Shown here: one piece after another, positions 36,171 to 44,470 of the stretch
How positions within the stretch are numbered: the first letter of the stretch is position 1
Layout of the letters: each line of letters begins with the position of its first letter
Source of the DNA: Ga0077555 sp046154645
Lineage (GTDB): Bacteria; Pseudomonadota; Alphaproteobacteria; Rhizobiales; Hyphomicrobiaceae
Reading direction: 5' to 3'
Assembly (NCBI GenBank): GCA_046154645.1
Contig: JBJXDZ010000064.1
Coordinates: 66,828 to 130,827 of the forward strand
Length of the DNA: 64,000 nt
The notes under the pieces: generated by a model
Seen by the model: the letters and a program-made list of their open reading frames with translations, nothing else
The model's database searches: none
What the model was told of the DNA's origin: nothing
Translations under genes and position numbers: made by a program

Positions 36171-37349
36171 ATGTCGCTTTTCGATCTTGCCCGCGCGGAC
36201 TTTCCGGCTTGGCTGCAGCGTCTCGATGCCTGTGTTGATGCAACGCTCATTCCGGGCGAGGCCCGCATCACCGATGAGGCCACGATCCCCGAGGATCTGG
36301 CGCAGCACCTGAAGGACTTCGGGCTCTTCGGCATGACCATTCCCGTGCGCTTCGGCGGACTGGCGCTTGGCATGGTCGAGCAATGCCAGGCGACGATCGC
36401 CGTCACACGGGCCTCGTCCGTGTATCGCGCGCGCTTCTCGACCACGGTCGGTCTTTCGGCCCAGGCGATCCTGCTCAACGGCACGGCGGAGCAGTGCGAG
36501 ACCTATCTGCCCAAGCTGGCGCGCGGCGAATGGACCAGCGCGTTCGCACTGACCGAAGAGAACGCCGGCTCGGACGCCACGAACGTCGAAACCGTGGCGC
36601 GGCGGGACGGCAACGGCTACGTGCTGAACGGCACCAAGCGCTACATCACCAATGCCAACATCGCCGACGTCATGGTGGTGATGGCGCGCACCGACGAGAG
36701 CAAGCGCGGCGCTGACGGCATCTCGGCGTTTCTGGTCGAGCGCGGCACGGCGGGGTTATCCGTTGGCCCCGTGGACAAGAAGATGGGCCAGACGGGCGCG
36801 CCCACGGCGCAGGTGTTCTTTCGTGATTGCCGCGTGCCGGGTTCCGCGCTGCTTGGCGGCGTCGAGGGGCACGGCTTCAAGAATGCCATGGGCGGTATCA
36901 ACACGGCGCGCTTGCACGTGGCCTCGACCTGTGTCGGTCAGGCCGAGCGACTGACCCGCGAGGCGCTGGCTTATGCCCTGCAGAGGAGGCAGTTCGGCAA
37001 GCTGATCGTCGAGCACCAGTCGGTGGCCAACATGCTGGCCGATTGCCGCACGGAGACCTATGCGGCGCGGGCCATGGTGATGGACGTGGCGCGCCGCTTC
37101 TCGCATCCGCCCACGCCCGAGGTGGCAGCTGACATCGCCTCGGCCAAGTACTTCGCCTCCGAGATGGTGTGCCGCGTGGCCGACCGCGCGGTGCAGATCC
37201 TTGGCGGCCAGGGTTATCTGGCGAGCCACCCGATCGAGCGGCTCTACCGCGACGTACGCCTGTTCCGCCTATTCGAGGGCACCAGCCAGATCCAGCAGAT
37301 GGTCATCGCCCGCGCCATGGTGCGGGAGGCCACGGCCACGCGCGAGTGA
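36171..37349 (+). CDS. Acyl-CoA dehydrogenase family protein
   Basis: This 392-residue flavoenzyme has the three-domain acyl-CoA dehydrogenase layout. Landmarks are TEENAGSDATNVET (FAD site), RRQFGKLIVEHQSVANMLAD, and the catalytic-base region RLFEGTSQIQQMV with Glu. The adenine/flavin-contact GGQGYLASHPIERLYRDVRL is intact. It should oxidise an acyl-CoA with an unknown side chain. The start lies five bases after the gamma-glutamyltransferase stop, so it is the last gene of the forward operon. It converges with the DUF1272 gene 10 bases on. Confidence 0.9.
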   Translation: MSLFDLARADFPAWLQRLDACVDATLIPGEARITDEATIPEDLAQHLKDFGLFGMTIPVRFGGLALGMVEQCQATIAVTRASSVYRARFSTTVGLSAQAILLNGTAEQCETYLPKLARGEWTSAFALTEENAGSDATNVETVARRDGNGYVLNGTKRYITNANIADVMVVMARTDESKRGADGISAFLVERGTAGLSVGPVDKKMGQTGAPTAQVFFRDCRVPGSALLGGVEGHGFKNAMGGINTARLHVASTCVGQAERLTREALAYALQRRQFGKLIVEHQSVANMLADCRTETYAARAMVMDVARRFSHPPTPEVAADIASAKYFASEMVCRVADRAVQILGGQGYLASHPIERLYRDVRLFRLFEGTSQIQQMVIARAMVREATATRE

Positions 37350-37358
37350 TTGGCGGGG

Positions 37359-37604
37359 TCACGCACAGAACGCGTGCTTCTTGGTGACGCGATCGGTGGA
37401 CGCCGGGAACCTTGCCAGACGATCAGCGGGTCGGACGGGACGGCGGACGAGTTCGCCGCCACAGTTGGGGCAGCGTTTTCCGGGCAGGCGCTGCTCGACG
37501 CAATCGCGACAGAACGTGCACTCGAAGGTGCAGATCATCGCGTCGGCGGCGTCGGGGGCCAGATCCTTGTCGCAGCACTCGCAATTGGGTCTGAGCTTCA
37601 GCAT
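37359..37604 (-). CDS. DUF1272 Cys-rich zinc-ribbon-like protein
   Basis: The 81-residue product has the DUF1272 pattern of Cys pairs: CECCDKDL, CTFECTFCRDC and CPNCGGEL, likely to hold zinc. Members are small predicted cytoplasmic proteins with no known function. It is the last gene of a three-gene reverse group with the cupin and PaiB-like genes (gaps of 12 and 10 bases). The start is the ATG at 37604. Confidence 0.88.
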   Translation of the reverse strand: MLKLRPNCECCDKDLAPDAADAMICTFECTFCRDCVEQRLPGKRCPNCGGELVRRPVRPADRLARFPASTDRVTKKHAFCA

Positions 37605-37616
37605 GGGTGTCTCCCG

Positions 37617-37904
37617 CTACTTGATTTCGATCTCGATCAGCGCGAAGTCCTCGGTCTCGATGCTGATGACGTTGTGCTCGACGCCCTTCTCGCGAAAGTA
37701 CGGCTGGTCGCGAAACATGCCGGCCTCGAAGCTGTCGATCGCTGTCTCCACGCGCACCTTGCAGTCGCGATAGGGCACGATGACGTAATCATAGGGGTGC
37801 TTGTGCCAGCCGGTCTCCGCGCCCGGTCCCCAGGTGTAACGTGTGATGCGCACGCGGTCGTTATCGACGATCGGCTCAGCGGTGGTTTTCTGTCTCTCGG
37901 ACAT
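37617..37904 (-). CDS. Single-domain cupin
   Basis: This 95-residue protein has the cupin barrel motif GAETGWHKHPYDYVIVPYRD (two His, Glu nearby) and a second motif VEHNVISIE. It should bind a metal, but whether it is an enzyme or sensor is not shown. The start at 37904 is supported by AAGGA eight bases upstream. It is the middle gene between the PaiB-like and DUF1272 genes and is probably cotranscribed with them. Confidence 0.85.
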   Translation of the reverse strand: MSERQKTTAEPIVDNDRVRITRYTWGPGAETGWHKHPYDYVIVPYRDCKVRVETAIDSFEAGMFRDQPYFREKGVEHNVISIETEDFALIEIEIK

Positions 37905-37914
37905 GACGCATCCT

Positions 37915-38550
37915 TCACGCTGGTTTGCCAAATCTCAACACGCCCCGCATGTCACGTGCGACGGACTTCTCGCTCGGGCTGCCGCGCCAATCGAGCATGC
38001 GGGCGACCTCATGCGCATCGATGGCCGAGCGGTTCTGACTGAGCTTGAAAACAGTTTCGATGCGATCGACGCGAATCTCGATGGCGACGATAGCCGCCAG
38101 CATCATCTGCAGGTGGCGGTCGCTCATCTTCGCCGTGCTCCACGGTCGCTTCGGACGCAGCCGCTCCTCGCGGTCGAGACTGATCGCTTCCACATGCGCG
38201 TGTGTGCGCTCGGGCGGCAGCACGTGGGCTGTTCCCGAAAGATGTACGGCCGAATAGTTCCAGGTCGGCACCAGATTCTCGGAGACGTACCAGTCCGGCG
38301 AAATGTAGGCGTCGGCGCCCGTCACGGTGACCAGCACGCGCGGGGCTGCGGCAATGACTTGATGCAGCGGATTGGCCTTGGCCACATGCGCCTCGAGACG
38401 CACGGCGCCATCCTGCTCGATCAGCAACAGCGGCACGTGCGCTGCGACCGGCTGCGCGCCATCCACTGCCACGACGGCGCCGAAGCTGCGCTCGCGCACG
38501 AAGGCCAGCGCGTCGCGATCGTCGGTCTTGAAGGCGGGGTTAATGTACAT
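37915..38550 (-). CDS. FMN-binding PaiB-like negative regulator
   Basis: The 211-residue protein matches the PaiB family, which has a split-barrel FMN-binding fold and was described as a transcriptional negative regulator in Bacillus. Landmarks are MYINPAFKTDDRDALAF, HVPLLLIEQDGAVRLEAHVAKANPLH, and TWNYSAVHLSGTAHVL, the last being the most conserved segment. It may actually be a flavin- or heme-handling protein. The start at 38550 is fixed by AGGAGA about six bases upstream. It opens the reverse group with the cupin and DUF1272 genes. Confidence 0.88.
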   Translation of the reverse strand: MYINPAFKTDDRDALAFVRERSFGAVVAVDGAQPVAAHVPLLLIEQDGAVRLEAHVAKANPLHQVIAAAPRVLVTVTGADAYISPDWYVSENLVPTWNYSAVHLSGTAHVLPPERTHAHVEAISLDREERLRPKRPWSTAKMSDRHLQMMLAAIVAIEIRVDRIETVFKLSQNRSAIDAHEVARMLDWRGSPSEKSVARDMRGVLRFGKPA

Positions 38551-38790
38551 CGCAATCTCCTGGGGCGTCACCTGGGGCGCAGCAGTGTTGTTCAGAGAAG
38601 GCCAGGGCGCGTACGCGAGATCACGGGAGCGCACCCTGGTGGGGCGGCTGGCGGATCGTTTCGCGTGAGAGAAAGGAAATGACGAACGAAGCGATCAGCG
38701 CGCCGGGAAGCCGGCTCGTGCTCGGTCGTGTACCGCAGATTTGCGCATCGTCATCATGGTGCCGTTGAATAAGGTTGTTCGCTGGCGGCG

Positions 38791-39495
38791 TCAAGCCGGC
38801 AACAGGCGGCGCGGCAGCATGCGGCGCACGTCAGACGGTGCCGAAGGGCGGCCGAGCGAGGCGGCAATGATCTCGAGACTGCCGTCGACGACCTCGCTCC
38901 AGGTGAGGCGACAACCGGGCTGTGGTCCGCGTGCGGGATTGCGCTCGTTAACCAGATCGGAGGGCAGATGAATGAAGCCGCTGCGCACCGGCGTCGGCTG
39001 ACCGCGTGCCAGTTCCGCCGTGCGATAGAGCAGTGCGTTGCACAGATAGCCGCCGGCGTCGCGCGAGACCGTCGCGGGGATGCCACGACGGCGCAGCCGC
39101 TGCGCGATGTGGGCTGCGGGCAACGTCACGGGCAGGAACTCCGGCCCCTCAGGCGAGAGCCGCCGTAGCAACGGGAATTTACCCGCCGCATCTTTCGACA
39201 GACTGCAGTAGTTGCGTCCGCGCGTTTCGATCTCGAAACCCCGCGCGCGCCCTGAGACGCCGAAATGCAGCGCCAGTGCCGGGCGGTGCAGGCGATAAAG
39301 CTCGCCGACGCGGGCGAGGCCCACGGTCCATTCGGTTGGCAGGATGTCATGGACGATGGCCACGCCCGCGAAGGCGTCGGCGGCCGCGGCCGCGATGCGC
39401 GGCACCAGCACCGAGGTCGCGTTGGCCGCGATGCTCGGGAAGGGACCGAAGCCGGTGAGCAGGATGGTCTGGCGGTCGCTTGGCATGGACGGCAT
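38791..39495 (-). CDS. pcp: Pyroglutamyl-peptidase I-like cysteine peptidase
   Basis: This 234-residue protein belongs to the C15 peptidases, which remove N-terminal pyroglutamate. Visible elements are the opening LLTGFGPFPSIAANAT, the catalytic Cys in DAGGYLCNALLY and the catalytic His in GFIHLPSDLV. A Glu in the middle (FEIETRGRNYC) fits the third residue. The typical enzyme is about 210-220 residues, so length agrees. Start codons at 39495 and 39486 are both plausible. It lies 28 bases downstream of the meaB gene on the same strand. Confidence 0.82.
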   Translation of the reverse strand: MPSMPSDRQTILLTGFGPFPSIAANATSVLVPRIAAAAADAFAGVAIVHDILPTEWTVGLARVGELYRLHRPALALHFGVSGRARGFEIETRGRNYCSLSKDAAGKFPLLRRLSPEGPEFLPVTLPAAHIAQRLRRRGIPATVSRDAGGYLCNALLYRTAELARGQPTPVRSGFIHLPSDLVNERNPARGPQPGCRLTWSEVVDGSLEIIAASLGRPSAPSDVRRMLPRRLLPA

Positions 39496-39523
39496 CGTCT
39501 CGTTGATCGTGGCGGGATGTCCC

Positions 39524-40621
39524 TCAGGCGGGCTTGGCGGGTTGTGCGGTGCCAAGCATAGCCATCAAAGTGTCGACAGCAATCGCTGGTAACAAGCGGC
39601 CGGCTGCGACTTCGGACTCCAGTTGGGTGAGGCGAGCTACAGCTCCCGGTGCTGCCATCAAGTGTTCCATCAGACGGTCGGACAGCATCTCACGCAGCGT
39701 TGCCACGGCCTGGCGCTGACGGCGGGCGGCCCACTTGCCCGTGCCGGTCATGATGCGGCGATGCTCCTCGATGCGCGACCACAGTGCGTCGAGGCCGATG
39801 TTGTCGCGGCCGGAGATGGTGACGACGGGCGGATGCCAGCTCGGTGACGCCGGTGTGAGAATGTTGAGCGCGCCCTGGTACTCGGCGGCGGAGTTGGTGG
39901 CGCGGCTGATGTTGTCGCCGTCGGCCTTGTTGATGGCGATCATATCGGCCAGTTCGACGATGCCCTTCTTGATGCCCTGCAGGTCGTCACCGCCACCGGC
40001 GAGCAACAGCACGAGGAAGAAATCCACCATGTCGGCGACCGTGGTCTCGGACTGGCCGACGCCGACGGTTTCGACGATCACGATGTCGAACCCGGCGGCC
40101 TCGACCAGGGCCATGGTTTCACGTGTACGCCGCGCCACGCCGCCAAGCGTGCCCGAGGTCGGCGATGGCCGGATGAACGCCTCGGGGGCCTGTGACAGCC
40201 GCTGCATGCGGGTCTTATCGCCGAGGATGGAGCCGCCAGTGCGCCGCGAGGTGGGATCAACGGCCAGCACGGCGACGCGGTGGCCGGCTGCGATCAGCGA
40301 CATGCCGAGCTGGTCGATGGTGGTGGATTTACCGACGCCGGGCACGCCCGTGATGCCGATGCGGTGCGCCGGGCTCGTAACGGCGCCGGCGTCGGAGAGC
40401 AGGGCCTGCAGGAGGGCCCGCGCCAGGAGGCGGTCGTTCGGGCGCGAACTTTCGACGAGGGTGACGGCGCGGGCGAGTACGGCACGGTCCCCGCCGCGAA
40501 TGCCTGCCACATAGTCCGCCACTGACAAGGCACGGCGCTTCCCGCTCGCAGCCGCACCGGCTGAGGCGGACGTTTCGGCTTTGGACGGCGGCAGGCCGTA
40601 CATGTTGGGTTGTCGACTCAT
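39524..40621 (-). CDS. meaB: MeaB/ArgK-type G3E GTPase chaperone
   Basis: The 365-residue GTPase matches MeaB, which protects and loads methylmalonyl-CoA mutase with adenosylcobalamin. Motifs are GVPGVGKSTTIDQL (P-loop), VLAVDPTSRRTGGSILGDKTRM, ETVGVGQSE and NKADGDN (base specificity). The N-terminal helical bundle with RRALSVADYVAGIRGGDR is normal. No mutase gene is in the window. The start at 40621 is chosen at the family N-terminus, as a longer frame adds a 45-residue unrelated arm. It is divergent from the PAN/DUF900 hydrolase gene with a 182-base gap. Confidence 0.92.
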   Translation of the reverse strand: MSRQPNMYGLPPSKAETSASAGAAASGKRRALSVADYVAGIRGGDRAVLARAVTLVESSRPNDRLLARALLQALLSDAGAVTSPAHRIGITGVPGVGKSTTIDQLGMSLIAAGHRVAVLAVDPTSRRTGGSILGDKTRMQRLSQAPEAFIRPSPTSGTLGGVARRTRETMALVEAAGFDIVIVETVGVGQSETTVADMVDFFLVLLLAGGGDDLQGIKKGIVELADMIAINKADGDNISRATNSAAEYQGALNILTPASPSWHPPVVTISGRDNIGLDALWSRIEEHRRIMTGTGKWAARRQRQAVATLREMLSDRLMEHLMAAPGAVARLTQLESEVAAGRLLPAIAVDTLMAMLGTAQPAKPA

Positions 40622-40803
40622 GGCCGGGCAGGATGAGAGTTTCCGAGCGTCGCCGCAAGAGCTTGGCCCAGTGGTGTTCACACCCGCCGTGAGATGAGAG
40701 TAACGCCCTGCGTTGCGGCCGGCCTGTCCAGGCATCGCCGCATTGCGCCGCCACATTCGTGGTTTAAGGTCCTATTCCAAGATCAATATGCGGGAACACA
40801 ATA

Positions 40804-42561
40804 ATGACACGCCAAATTAGCTGTGCAGGAGTTGCGCTGGTTGCAGCGCTCGTATCGGCCGCTTCGCTGATTGCCACGCCGGCCACCGCACAATCGGCCA
40901 CCCACCACATTGAACGGGTTGCCAATCAACGCCTTGCCGGCGCAGCTTACGCCCGCCTCACGGGCCTCACCTGGGACCAGTGCGTTGCCCGCTGCCTGCA
41001 GGACCAGCAATGCCAGGCGATTGAGCATTTCCGGGGCGGTGGCACCTTCGTTGGCCGCAATGCCCAATGCAAGCTGCTGAGCGCGCCGGGCGAGGCGCGG
41101 GCCTCAGGTACCAGTGATATCGGCTATAAGCGGTCGAATGCGCCGCAGCGGCCGCCAGGCCAGGTGGCACAGGAACGAAAGAAGGACGACCGCGACCAAG
41201 GCGCGGTCCGCCGGTCCGTGGAGCCTCGTCGCGTTGGCGAGGCCAAACCCACAGAGACGGCGCGCCAGCCGGTCGAGACTGAACGCGCGCCAGCACCACC
41301 CACTGCAGCGCCGCCGCGGCCAACGGCCCCGCCGTCGACGGGATCGCGACCTGCGGCGCCGCCGCCTGTCGCATCAGCGCCGCAGCCACCACCTGCGACA
41401 GCGCCCGCACCGGCGCCGTCGTCGCCGCCACCGGACCGGAAAGCCGCCGAGCCAAAGGAACGCACGCGAGGGCTGGTGCCACCGGCGCCACCACCACCTG
41501 CCGGCGGCGGTGGCCAAGCCCGCACTGATTACGACGTCGTGCCGGTGTTCTACGGTACCGATCGCAACCGTCGCGATATCGTCGGCAAGCGCATTGCCTA
41601 TGGCGCCGACCGCGCTGGCCGCCTGGAACTTGGCCGCGCCTTGGTGACGGTGCCCAAGCTGCATCAGGTGCCGCAGGTCGAGCGGCCGTGGAAGGTGACG
41701 ATCCCCTACACCAGCATTGTGCTCTATGAGGAAAAGGAAGACCCGGCGCGGCATTTCACCATCCAGAACCTCGCGGCGATGAGCCGTGACGAAGCTCTGG
41801 TGCTGATCCGTGAGCGCCTGCGCGCGTCCAATGCCTATCGTGGCCAGGCCCTGGTCCTGGTGCATGGGTTCAACAATGGCTTCGACGATGCCCTCTATCG
41901 CTCGGCCCAGATCAGCTACGATCTCAATTTCGACGGCGCCTCGTTCCTCTACAGCTGGCCATCGGGCAGCGGCTTGGAGAAATATCTCTACGACCGCGAC
42001 AGCGCCCAGCAGGCCGAGCCGTACCTGACGGAATTCCTCGAAATGGTGCTGAACGAAACCGGCGCCGAGAAGGTCAACCTGATTGCGCACAGCATGGGCA
42101 ACCAGCTGCTGCTGCCCGTATTGCGCCACCTCAAGACCCGCAATCCGGCTTTGGCGGGGAAGATCAACCAGATCATTCTGGCGGCACCCGACGTCGATCG
42201 CGATACGTTCACCTATCTCGCCGGCGAGATCAAAGGCGTCGGCCGCGGTATCACCATGTATGCGTCCGGCAACGATGTAGCGCTGCAGACGGCGCGGCGA
42301 ATCGCCGGGCAGAAACCGCGCGCCGGTGAAGTTCCAACCGACTTAGGGCCGGTCATCGTCGCCAACGTCGACACCATCGACGTCACCTCGCTTGGCACGG
42401 GTTATCTGTCGACCAATCATTCCAGCTACGCCGAGAAGACAGCGCTGCTGCGGGATATCGAGCTGGTCTTGAAGACGGGAACGCGCCCACCTGAGCGCCG
42501 CTTCCCGCTCTACCAGCGCATCACCACCAACCGCGGTGACTACTGGCGCTTCCCGCAGTGA
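40804..42561 (+). CDS. Secreted PAN-domain plus DUF900 alpha/beta hydrolase
   Basis: This 585-residue protein has a signal peptide (about 1-30, cleaved near ATAQS), a PAN/Apple-like domain (about 40-110) with Cys pairs in WDQCVARCLQDQQCQAIEHF, a long Pro/Ala-rich linker (about 115-240), and a DUF900 hydrolase domain (about 245-500). The nucleophile elbow is IAHSMGNQLLL, and the region before it has ALVLVHGFNNGF. DUF900 proteins are lipase/esterase-like and surface or periplasmic. PAN modules bind protein or carbohydrate, so the domain may target the enzyme to a ligand. It converges with the TonB-like gene, 9 bases apart. Confidence 0.85.
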   Translation: MTRQISCAGVALVAALVSAASLIATPATAQSATHHIERVANQRLAGAAYARLTGLTWDQCVARCLQDQQCQAIEHFRGGGTFVGRNAQCKLLSAPGEARASGTSDIGYKRSNAPQRPPGQVAQERKKDDRDQGAVRRSVEPRRVGEAKPTETARQPVETERAPAPPTAAPPRPTAPPSTGSRPAAPPPVASAPQPPPATAPAPAPSSPPPDRKAAEPKERTRGLVPPAPPPPAGGGGQARTDYDVVPVFYGTDRNRRDIVGKRIAYGADRAGRLELGRALVTVPKLHQVPQVERPWKVTIPYTSIVLYEEKEDPARHFTIQNLAAMSRDEALVLIRERLRASNAYRGQALVLVHGFNNGFDDALYRSAQISYDLNFDGASFLYSWPSGSGLEKYLYDRDSAQQAEPYLTEFLEMVLNETGAEKVNLIAHSMGNQLLLPVLRHLKTRNPALAGKINQIILAAPDVDRDTFTYLAGEIKGVGRGITMYASGNDVALQTARRIAGQKPRAGEVPTDLGPVIVANVDTIDVTSLGTGYLSTNHSSYAEKTALLRDIELVLKTGTRPPERRFPLYQRITTNRGDYWRFPQ

Positions 42562-42570
42562 GGGGCGGCC

Positions 42571-43509
42571 TCAGCGGAAGTGGTACGGCACCTCGTAGGT
42601 GCGCTCTTTGTCCGTGAGGCCCGGCGGGGGAGGCTTGAACGTGGCACGGCGAACGGCGGCCAGGGCTGCCCGGTCGATGGCCTCATGGCCGCTGGATTTG
42701 GCGACGCGCACGTCGTCCAAATCGCCGGACTGGGCAATCAGGAACGCAATCTTGACCGTTCCGCGCACCAAGCCAGGGGCTGACTTCGGACGCGATTGAT
42801 CGAGGGCTGCCACGATCGAGCGGGCATAGGCTTGCACCTCGCGGGGACTGGCACGGGCTGCGGCCGCCGGAGCTGACGAAATCGGGCGAGCCGGCGCACC
42901 AGTGGCCGCCGCTTCTGCCTGGGCTTTGGCGGTGATGGGCGTCGTCACTGGGGACGGCGCGACCGTCGTGATCTCGCGGATCTCGATTGCGGGGGTCTCA
43001 GGCTCGGCAGGCGCCGGATCAGGCTTAGCGACAATGGTTGGCGGCGGCAGAGGTGGCGCGGGCGGTGCGTCGGTAGCCTTTTCGGTGGGCTGAACGGGCG
43101 GCGGTGGCGCCGACGCTGATGGCAGTGCCGCAGCGGGTGTCGGCGACGGTGGCGCATCGGCGGGGGCAGGCTCAGGCGCCGCCGCCGTCAGCCCGATCGA
43201 TGGGACCAGCGCGATTTCGACACTGATCGCCTCCAGGGACTGGCCGCTGGATCCGATCGGGTCGCGCGTCCAGGATGCCGCCATGGCCGCCAGTAACGCT
43301 AGATGCAATGCACCAGCACAGATCAGCGCGCCTCGGTGCCTGCGCGCATCGCCGCGTTGCAGGACGGCCTGCTCGCGCATCAGTTCGGTGACGTCCGGCG
43401 CTGCCAAGCCGGGGCCATTGCCGGATGGCTCCGGCACGGCAGTGAGATCACTTGGCTTGACGTGCTCCAACATGGGTCGCGGCTTGGTGTCCGTACGCTC
43501 GGGCGACAT
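42571..43509 (-). CDS. TonB-family energy transducer
   Basis: The 312-residue protein has an N-terminal cytoplasmic segment, one membrane helix (about 62-79, ALICAGALHLALLAAMAAS), a long Pro/Ala-rich spacer (about 105-215), and a C-terminal TonB domain (about 235-312) with VRGTVKIAFLIAQSGDLDDVRVAKSSG and the closing TYEVPYHFR. It transmits proton-motive-force energy to outer-membrane receptors. ExbB/ExbD and receptor genes are not in the window. The start at 43509 is uncertain; an ATG at 43473 is also possible. It precedes no gene in the same direction closely; the NlpC gene is 50 bases upstream. Confidence 0.85.
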   Translation of the reverse strand: MSPERTDTKPRPMLEHVKPSDLTAVPEPSGNGPGLAAPDVTELMREQAVLQRGDARRHRGALICAGALHLALLAAMAASWTRDPIGSSGQSLEAISVEIALVPSIGLTAAAPEPAPADAPPSPTPAAALPSASAPPPPVQPTEKATDAPPAPPLPPPTIVAKPDPAPAEPETPAIEIREITTVAPSPVTTPITAKAQAEAAATGAPARPISSAPAAAARASPREVQAYARSIVAALDQSRPKSAPGLVRGTVKIAFLIAQSGDLDDVRVAKSSGHEAIDRAALAAVRRATFKPPPPGLTDKERTYEVPYHFR

Positions 43510-43559
43510 GGTGTTAGCTGCGATCCGTTGCCGTCACAAGTTGCTGTTGCGCTGAGCCG

Positions 43560-44447
43560 TCAGCTTTCCAGTGTCGAGCCCGCCAGTCTCTTGATGGCTG
43601 CAATGGCGCTGCCATCACGGCGGATTCGGGCGGCAGCGGTGACCAATGGCTCGGCCGCCACCGACATATGATGCGCATTGGCATGCAGCAGCATAACGCC
43701 GTCCAGCATGATGCCGACATGGCCGGGCCAGAACACCAGATCGCCCCGGTCAAGGCCGTCGAGGTCGGCGGGAATGAGCACCTCGGAGCCGAGGTCGGCC
43801 TGCTGCATGTCGCTGTCGCGCGGACAGGGGGCACCGGTTGCAACGAGCGCGATCTGAACGAGGCCCGAGCAGTCCAGGCCGAGCCGTGACCGGCCACCCC
43901 ACAGATAGGGCGTTCCCAGAAAGCGCTCGGCAACGGCGACAAAATCGCGGGTAAAGCGGCTCGCTTCGGTGATGTGCCGGGTGATGATGAACTCGCCGGA
44001 TACGAGCTCGGAAAAGCGCTCGCCGCTGTGGCGCACGGCAATCTCGGAGCCGAGCACGACGTGGGCCAGCGGCGGCGCCTTGATGCTCGCTTCCGGATAG
44101 AGCCAGGTCCCGATGGCCGACACGCGATGGGTCGGCTCGGTCACGTCGCGGCCAACGGCCTCGGCCGGGACGTAGCCCACATAGCCGTCGCGAGCGAGTT
44201 GCACCCAGGCCCAGCTCCCATCCGGCCCGCCACTGACGTCAAACACGCTGACGCGCTCGCCGAGGATGGCCTCATTGACCAGCGACTTGTCGAACCCCGG
44301 CGCACCACGCATGCCGACCAGCGGCCGGATGATCTGGCCCGGGCTGCCGGCGATGAAGCGGCCAGCCTCGACCCGGCCGACCAGCCGCGCGTCCGCCAGA
44401 TCGGGGCGGATGGCATTGCGCCGGGGATCGAGGTCCGCCGTTGGCAT
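43560..44447 (-). CDS. SH3b and NlpC/P60 domain peptidase
   Basis: This 295-residue protein combines two SH3b-like domains (about 45-160) with a C-terminal NlpC/P60 cysteine peptidase domain (about 165-280). The catalytic Cys is in LDCSGLVQIAL, the His in PGHVGIMLD, and the third polar residue in HANAHHMS. Such enzymes cut between D-Glu and diaminopimelate in peptidoglycan stems. No signal peptide is present, so it may be a cytoplasmic or recycling enzyme, like the YkfC group. The start at 44447 is fixed by AAAGGA. It lies 23 bases downstream of the M17 aminopeptidase gene, which suggests a shared transcript and peptide-recycling role. Confidence 0.9.
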   Translation of the reverse strand: MPTADLDPRRNAIRPDLADARLVGRVEAGRFIAGSPGQIIRPLVGMRGAPGFDKSLVNEAILGERVSVFDVSGGPDGSWAWVQLARDGYVGYVPAEAVGRDVTEPTHRVSAIGTWLYPEASIKAPPLAHVVLGSEIAVRHSGERFSELVSGEFIITRHITEASRFTRDFVAVAERFLGTPYLWGGRSRLGLDCSGLVQIALVATGAPCPRDSDMQQADLGSEVLIPADLDGLDRGDLVFWPGHVGIMLDGVMLLHANAHHMSVAAEPLVTAAARIRRDGSAIAAIKRLAGSTLES

Positions 44448-44470
44448 GGGAATGGTCCTTTGCTGCCAGC

